From the NCBI GenBank assembly GCA_948602995.1, contig CAPEBR010000002.1:176121-240120 (forward strand): DNA of 64,000 nt, read 5' to 3'. Both the position numbers and the translations under genes were made by a program. Under the pieces are notes generated by a model. The model made no database searches and had not been told where the DNA came from. It worked only from the letters and a program-made list of their open reading frames with translations. The stretch is from an uncultured Dorea sp. (GTDB taxonomy: Bacteria; Bacillota; Clostridia; Lachnospirales; Lachnospiraceae). Shown here piece by piece: positions 60,401-64,000 of this stretch (positions are counted from its first letter, which is position 1; every line of letters starts with the position of its first letter).

Positions 60401-61768
60401 ATCCCATATCCAGAAGGGACGGACGGAAGAAGATACAACTTTAAAGTTGTTCATATGTTCACGAAGGGGCTTTCTGGCACAACAGCAGGCGAGATTGAAA
60501 CTTGCGGCGTAACCGAACGGGATAATGGCACGCAGTTTACTGTGAAGGGTCTTTCACCAATTGCAATCGGCTGGGCTGAAGATGATTCGATCCGAAGTGA
60601 TCAGACGGATTTCCGTTTCGAACTTGGTGTTGTAAAGATGGCGTATGGAGAAGAGAGGAATATAGGAGTTCTTCAGACGGTTCCGAACAGTACGATTACT
60701 TATACTACCAGTGACGACAGTGTTGCCATGGTAGACAACACTGGGCGTGTTGAGGCAGTCGGAGAAGGTGAGGCGATTATCACTGCAACGTCAACCAAGA
60801 CAGATGATTACAGGGCTGCACAGGCGTCATACAGAATTATTGTTGTTCCGGAGGATACAAAGATTAAGACACTAAATCAATTCTCCAGTGGAAATAAGAA
60901 GTACAGACTACAGATGGAGGAAGGTATTTCTCAGATTCCGGAAGCCATTGAAAATGAATATCCAGAGGGAGAGGATATCATTAATAAGATGCGTTCTGAG
61001 CTGAAAAAAGCGAATGATAAAATTACAGATGAGAATATGGTAGTATATGATATTACGCTTTTAGTTCAGCAGGAAGAAGGAATGGGCATCAATACATGGG
61101 AGGAAGTAATTGAAGAGACAGACTTCCCGAGCAAGCTTGCAATTACTCTTCCATATCCAGAAGGTACAGATAAAGACGGGTATGACTTCGCGGCAGTTCA
61201 TATGTTTACAACAGAAGTAAATGGCAAGACGCCCGGAGAGATTGAGCAGCCGAAGATTACGGAACGCAGCGACGGTATCAGATTTACAGTAACCGGTCTG
61301 TCTCCGGTTGCAGTTGGCTGGATTCAGACACAGGCAGATGATCCGGGGAATTCCGGTGATCCGTCCAATCCGGGAACTTCCGGTGATCCGTCCAATCCGG
61401 GAACTTCCGGCGACCCATCGAACCCAAATGATCCGACGAATCCGTCAAATCCAACAAACCCGACGGATCCAACGAACCCGTCAGATCAGAACAATAATAA
61501 CAATCAGGGTAATGGCAATAATCAGGGAAATAATAATGGAACTGGCAATAACAATAATAACGGAACTGGTACAACGGGAACAGGGAGTACAGGAACCGGA
61601 ACGACAGGAACTGGAACGACAGGTACTGGCTCAACCACGCAGACTGGGACAACTGCAACAGGTGCAAAGACAGGTGACCAGAATCAGATTCTGTTGTATT
61701 CCATTCTACTCGCAGCAGCAGCGGCTGTTATCTGGATTGTATGTGCTTCAAGAAGAAAGCACAGATAA
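57407..61768 (+). CDS. Large cell-surface protein: degenerate transglutaminase-like domain, Big2 domains, wall anchor
   Basis: About 1453 residues from the ATG at 57407 (GGGAGTGG 8 nt upstream; a further in-frame ATG at 57347 lacks a site). Signal peptide (ALALTLAAILAGGTAVIPASAQ). Residues about 50-310 resemble a transglutaminase-like fold of S-layer-type proteins (GRDGYAQAVKLLCDEAGITSVIAGGECYVLLDSGWCAASDV), but the Cys and His of the catalytic triad positions are not there, so it is likely inactive. An Asp/Lys/Gly-rich linker follows near 320-360. Later come an MBG-like strand domain (EYTGNAIEPEVTVSVDG), two Big2 domains (NGTTKKIAIGKKVDGSEVTYTSSAPEVATV; YGEERNIGVLQTVPNSTITYTTSDDSVAMV), each followed by a related 150-residue domain, and a repetitive Pro/Asn/Thr/Gly tail. 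The end GAKTGD, a hydrophobic helix and CASRRKHR resemble a sortase signal. Function unknown; adhesion or wall structure is likely. Confidence 0.85.
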   Translation: MRKGMKRALALTLAAILAGGTAVIPASAQEAGEYYPETGSYAQAEENVAAVTGMKDTLRCESAEKNMNWSFFSENGGSVDWYGRMGFPEYAMNLYSMLGDGSVTVDDGNFSEDTAFTTNYSDGSSDVFNGFNVCELYDSPKMSDSEWSEMKENLASAYVAFKRDYPGVFWLNDSPEVIRVENSETLEGGEEIYSYQIYFVLKDHNNGFDIRDSKYQSAEAISEKIEQRNQSIQEVFSEMLNESLAGKITYFRENANTVAGSMGLGRDGYAQAVKLLCDEAGITSVIAGGECYVLLDSGWCAASDVREEDAAEPGTTDGQDGTDAGEDKTDGNAGDDKEEDKSDDKEDKSDSKWKIGGTAAAAPAFKSLFPMRASVGARDDSAKFVYSIGGTEITGTDADVFQALYDTLISPNTSNMVYGNTIGAMLPFKQGGNTASGAQYGITATKDGSPVSDLSFTLTCSAGLSGYPNASLNYPFTISCQGRDSNSAIVYDAKSGSIPEIKRKGVDIDTGGLSYNMYYNDETTFIQKGNLQISGVLTSDRDKVVAAAAALVGTRVRDEYTPEYSGTVSVELSLERNNTTDPSGAIASNYTLNTRVGDTLVSDNRIQRSGIKYTVIAQPVELGRVDVRLEQTEYEYTGNAIEPEVTVSVDGITLVEGEDYYVDYRNNVSATNDPAKTEVVITSRRSGTKFTWEGEKTVEFTILKASPEDASIDVVTRYGKEETVDLTDLMNTEGVLADRVDFDADTRNILETDATRVEAGKNVIYQIKDNANLVGRKGRIVAHVNSSPNYNPYDITLNITVANKDPQTGFKFDHDALKMPNGTTKKIAIGKKVDGSEVTYTSSAPEVATVKNDGTVEAVSEGTATIRAKGTATGDYLEAQATCTVTVIPTESKVNMLDPFANGEKRYKLELEEGISQLPSELSSEYPEISMIEAKLKEEVQKLDPTILPENIKIYDANLMVQRSQDDVTIKNNVSIAANTWKLVESEDDFPASGLPITIPYPEGTDGRRYNFKVVHMFTKGLSGTTAGEIETCGVTERDNGTQFTVKGLSPIAIGWAEDDSIRSDQTDFRFELGVVKMAYGEERNIGVLQTVPNSTITYTTSDDSVAMVDNTGRVEAVGEGEAIITATSTKTDDYRAAQASYRIIVVPEDTKIKTLNQFSSGNKKYRLQMEEGISQIPEAIENEYPEGEDIINKMRSELKKANDKITDENMVVYDITLLVQQEEGMGINTWEEVIEETDFPSKLAITLPYPEGTDKDGYDFAAVHMFTTEVNGKTPGEIEQPKITERSDGIRFTVTGLSPVAVGWIQTQADDPGNSGDPSNPGTSGDPSNPGTSGDPSNPNDPTNPSNPTNPTDPTNPSDQNNNNNQGNGNNQGNNNGTGNNNNNGTGTTGTGSTGTGTTGTGTTGTGSTTQTGTTATGAKTGDQNQILLYSILLAAAAAVIWIVCASRRKHR

Positions 61769-61830
61769 AAGAATGTATTTGTTACTATTCGCGGCTTGGG
61801 AATATTCCGTGAGATTAAAAAGACAACCAG

Positions 61831-61866
61831 AAAGAACGGTATGGCATTATGCCATACCGTTCTTTT
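61831..61866. terminator. Terminator of the surface-protein gene
   Basis: A 17-bp perfect stem (AAAGAACGGTATGGCAT with its complement) and a one-base loop, ending in CTTTT. It precedes the HD gene's ribosome-binding site by 12 bp. Confidence 0.88.
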
Positions 61867-61891
61867 AGACAAAATATCAGGAGGAAAGATG

Positions 61892-62455
61892 ATGAACAGA
61901 GAGCAGGCACATGAGATCTTAATGAAATACATGAAAGGTGAAAATTATATCACTCATTCCTATGCAGTAGAAGCAATTATGCGGGGACTGGCAAAGCGTC
62001 TCGCACCGGATGAAGTAGAATACTGGGGAATTGTAGGACTTCTTCATGATCTCGACGAGGAGCAGTGCGACTGGCGGAGCGATATGAGCGTCCACGGCCC
62101 TGCATCAGTGGAGATATTAAAAAAAGAAGGTATTGAAGATAAGGCGCTGTTTGATGCCATCTGTGCACATAATCCAAAAAGCAAGGTAAAAGCAAAAACA
62201 AAGCTTCAATATGCAATACTGGCCGCTGATCCAATGAGCGGATTCATAAAAGCAGTAGCGCAGATTTATCCCGATAAAAAGGTGGCAAGTGTAAAACATA
62301 AATCTGTCATAAAGCGCTTCAATGAGAAAAGATTTGCAGCAGGAGCCAACAGGGACTATATGGAATGTATTGAATTTACAGGCTTGAGCCTGGACGACTT
62401 GATAGATGTGGCATTGGAAGAGATGACTGCAATTGCAGACAAACTGGGATTATAG
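61892..62455 (+). CDS. HD-domain phosphohydrolase-like protein
   Basis: About 187 residues. The HD metal-binding residues are His in ITHSYAVEAIMR, the HD pair in GLLHDLDEEQCDW, His in HGPASVEIL and an ICAHN near 100, so the site looks complete. Members hydrolyse nucleotides or cyclic nucleotides; the substrate here is unknown. I choose the second of two adjacent ATGs (MNREQAHEIL), 7 nt after AGGAGG; the long upstream extension crosses a terminator and is not coding. A family B palindrome follows 9 bp after the stop. Confidence 0.85.
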   Translation: MNREQAHEILMKYMKGENYITHSYAVEAIMRGLAKRLAPDEVEYWGIVGLLHDLDEEQCDWRSDMSVHGPASVEILKKEGIEDKALFDAICAHNPKSKVKAKTKLQYAILAADPMSGFIKAVAQIYPDKKVASVKHKSVIKRFNEKRFAAGANRDYMECIEFTGLSLDDLIDVALEEMTAIADKLGL

Positions 62456-62464
62456 TTTTTTAAT

Positions 62465-62500
62465 TGGGGACGGGGCATTTTTAAAAATGCCCCGTCCCCA
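62465..62500. repeat. Family B palindrome (36 bp, perfect)
   Basis: Core arm TGGGGACGGGGCATTTTT and its complement, the shortest of four copies. It touches a family C remnant that begins at 62501. Confidence 0.8.
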
Positions 62501-62562
62501 GAGCGTGCAAGCCCCACAAACTGTGGCGCACAGTTGGCATAAAGCAATTTTCAAACACGCTC
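62501..62562. mobile_element. Family C element, internally deleted (62 bp)
   Basis: Left end GAGCGTGCAAG; right part CCCCACAAACTGTGGCGCAC..CAATTTTCAAACACGCTC matches the right end of the 160-bp MITE at 30900-31059. TA (62563-62564) stands on the right only; on the left is the family B palindrome. Confidence 0.75.
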
Positions 62563-62586
62563 TAGACGAAAAATGTGGAAAAACCC

Positions 62587-62615
62587 TTGACAATAAAGGA
62601 ATTTCGTAATACACT
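62587..62615 (+). promoter_or_regulatory. Promoter of the rpsL-rpsG-fusA operon
   Basis: A consensus TTGACA (62587-62592), 17-bp spacer and TACACT (62610-62615), about 98 bp upstream of rpsL, in an otherwise gene-free spacer. Confidence 0.75.
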
Positions 62616-62712
62616 TATCTAGCGTGCAAAGAAGAACGCTTATTATTTTGCGCGTTTATTCATTCAGACAGGAATGCAACTTATTTATTACGATCATAGG
62701 AGGTGAAAGAGA

Positions 62713-63135
62713 ATGCCAACATTTAACCAGTTAGTAAAAAAGGGACGTCAGACATCTGTAAAGAAGTCTACAGCTCCGGCTCTCCAGAAGGGTTACAACT
62801 CTCTTAGAAAGAAAGCGACCGATGAGTCTGCACCACAGAAGAGGGGCGTATGCACAGCAGTTAAGACTGCTACACCAAAGAAGCCGAACTCAGCGCTTAG
62901 AAAGATTGCCAGAGTACGTCTTTCTAATGGTATTGAGGTCACAAGCTATATTCCGGGCGAAGGACACAACCTTCAGGAGCATAGTGTTGTCCTGATTCGT
63001 GGAGGAAGGGTAAAGGATCTTCCTGGTACAAGATACCACATTATCAGAGGAACACTGGATACAGCAGGTGTTGCTAAGAGAAGGCAGGCACGTTCAAAAT
63101 ACGGCGCCAAGAGACCGAAAGACGCTAAGAAGTAA
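62713..63135 (+). CDS. rpsL: 30S ribosomal protein S12
   Basis: A 140-residue S12, full length, with KKPNSALRKIARVRLSNG, the PGEGHNLQEHSVVLIRGGRVKDLPG loop at the decoding centre and the basic tail. It controls decoding accuracy; Lys in TPKKPNS is the wild-type residue at the classic streptomycin site. AGGAGGTG precedes the ATG. It is the first gene of the str operon. Confidence 0.98.
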   Translation: MPTFNQLVKKGRQTSVKKSTAPALQKGYNSLRKKATDESAPQKRGVCTAVKTATPKKPNSALRKIARVRLSNGIEVTSYIPGEGHNLQEHSVVLIRGGRVKDLPGTRYHIIRGTLDTAGVAKRRQARSKYGAKRPKDAKK

Positions 63136-63315
63136 GGTTCGCAGAACCGCCATTTAAGAATATTCACAAACAGAACTATGATGAAGTAAGTTGCCAGACA
63201 TAGATTGAATAGATATGTCCGCGCACTGCACAGTATCATTAGAACGACACATGTGAGTACCGATGAATTAATCAGCATGCACCGGCATGCAAATATGTTT
63301 AAGGAGGGAAGGACC

Positions 63316-63786
63316 GTGCCACGTAAAGGACATACTCAGAAAAGAGACGTATTAGCAGATCCGTTATACAATAATAAAGTGGTAACAAAGCTTATCAATA
63401 ACATTATGTTAGATGGTAAGAAGGGCGTTGCCCAGAAGATTGTATACGGAGCATTTGAAAGAGTTGCAGGGAAATCCGATAAGCCGGCAATCGAGGTATT
63501 TGAGGAGGCTATGAACAATATCATGCCAGTACTTGAGGTCAAGGCAAGACGTATCGGTGGTGCAACATATCAGGTTCCGATTGAGGTAAGGGCTGACAGA
63601 AGACAGGCTCTTGCACTTCGCTGGCTTACCATGTTTTCACGCAAACGCGGAGAGAAGACCATGGAGGAAAGACTGGCGAATGAGATTCTTGATGCAGCCA
63701 ATAACACAGGCGCATCAGTGAAGCGTAAAGAAGACATGCATAAGATGGCAGAGGCTAATAAAGCATTTGCTCATTACAGATTCTAG
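63316..63786 (+). CDS. rpsG: 30S ribosomal protein S7
   Basis: 156 residues, the standard length, when started at GTG 63316 after AAGGAGGGAA (MPRKGHTQKRDVLADPLYNNKVVTKLINNIM). The frame is open further upstream to 63205 but that part is not S7. It nucleates the 30S head on 16S rRNA. It follows rpsL by 180 bp and precedes fusA by 8 bp. Confidence 0.98.
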   Translation: MPRKGHTQKRDVLADPLYNNKVVTKLINNIMLDGKKGVAQKIVYGAFERVAGKSDKPAIEVFEEAMNNIMPVLEVKARRIGGATYQVPIEVRADRRQALALRWLTMFSRKRGEKTMEERLANEILDAANNTGASVKRKEDMHKMAEANKAFAHYRF

Positions 63787-63794
63787 GAGGCAAT

Positions 63795-64000
63795 ATGGCT
63801 GAAAGAGAATATCCATTAGACAGAACAAGAAATATCGGTATTATGGCTCATATTGATGCAGGGAAGACTACGCTTACAGAACGTATTCTTTATTATACCG
63901 GTGTAAACTATAAGATTGGTGATACTCATGAAGGTACTGCTACCATGGACTGGATGGAGCAGGAGCAGGAAAGAGGTATCACGATTACTTCTGCAGCTAC
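63795..64000 (+). CDS. fusA: Elongation factor G (5' end only)
   Basis: The first 68 codons: [20 protein letters not shown] then [16 protein letters not shown] (G1 P-loop AHIDAGKT), [28 protein letters not shown] (switch I, G2). It catalyses ribosome translocation with GTP. The gene runs off the window; the start follows TAGGAGG, 8 bp after rpsG. Confidence 0.97.
   Translation, partial: [68 protein letters not shown]

Noticed and set aside
61796..61891. N-terminal extension of the HD protein
   Set aside because: It crosses a 17-bp perfect terminator stem, and a good ribosome-binding site stands before the internal ATG.
63205..63315. Longer S7 protein from an upstream start
   Set aside because: S7 is 156 residues when started at the GTG after AAGGAGGGAA; the upstream part has no homology to S7.

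Overview
The window looks like a chromosomal segment of a mid-GC anaerobic Firmicute, most likely a Lachnospiraceae (Clostridium cluster XIVa) gut bacterium. The basis is gene content and order: a fused accDA at the end of a fatty-acid operon, YesM/YesN-type two-component systems beside ABC sugar importers, Big2/FIVAR surface proteins, a complete selenocysteine system joined to Stickland proline reductase, and rpsL-rpsG-fusA. The species cannot be named from sequence alone.

Layout. 1-3.3 kb: 3' part of accDA, a MarR regulator, a sirtuin, a small membrane protein. 3.7-8 kb: cardiolipin synthase, an OmpR/histidine kinase pair, and a secreted acidic-repeat plus peptidoglycan-binding protein probably controlled by it. 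8.1-11.9 kb: two WYL regulators divergent from the RNA ligase RtcB. 12-28.3 kb: a disaccharide phosphorolysis locus with beta-phosphoglucomutase, YesM/YesN sensors, a sugar ABC importer, a GH65 phosphorylase and a 2150-residue secreted GH43/CBM/ricin/FIVAR/Big2 protein. 28.4-33.3 kb: EamA transporter, HAD phosphatase, rubredoxin (missed by length filters), a surface-protein gene broken by a TA-flanked MITE, a methyltransferase and a PHP phosphoesterase.

33.4-56.5 kb is a selenium and proline-fermentation island: yedF-selD(Sec)-selA-selB-LysR; then an inserted secreted-esterase gene (frameshifted tandem duplication) with a degraded sensor kinase and its intact regulator; then cysteine desulfurase-yedE-tusA-DUF3343; TetR; prdF; selC (tRNA-Sec); prdC-prdA-CBO2463-prdB(Sec); prdD-prdE. 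Together these genes acquire and activate selenium, charge tRNA-Sec, decode UGA in selD and prdB, and convert L-proline through D-proline to 5-aminovalerate. 56.5-57.3 kb holds a promoter-to-terminator unit without a convincing CDS (candidate ncRNA). 57.4-64 kb: a large wall-anchored Big2 protein, an HD-domain protein, then rpsL, rpsG and the start of fusA.

The most unusual layer is intergenic. Several families of small palindromic mobile elements recur: family A (133 bp, 8-bp target duplications, covarying inner hairpin, plus 27-bp solo forms), family B (GC-rich perfect palindromes whose flanks are also palindromic), family C (TA-flanked MITEs of 29, 62 and 160 bp) and family D (40-bp palindromes over the 3' ends of two genes).
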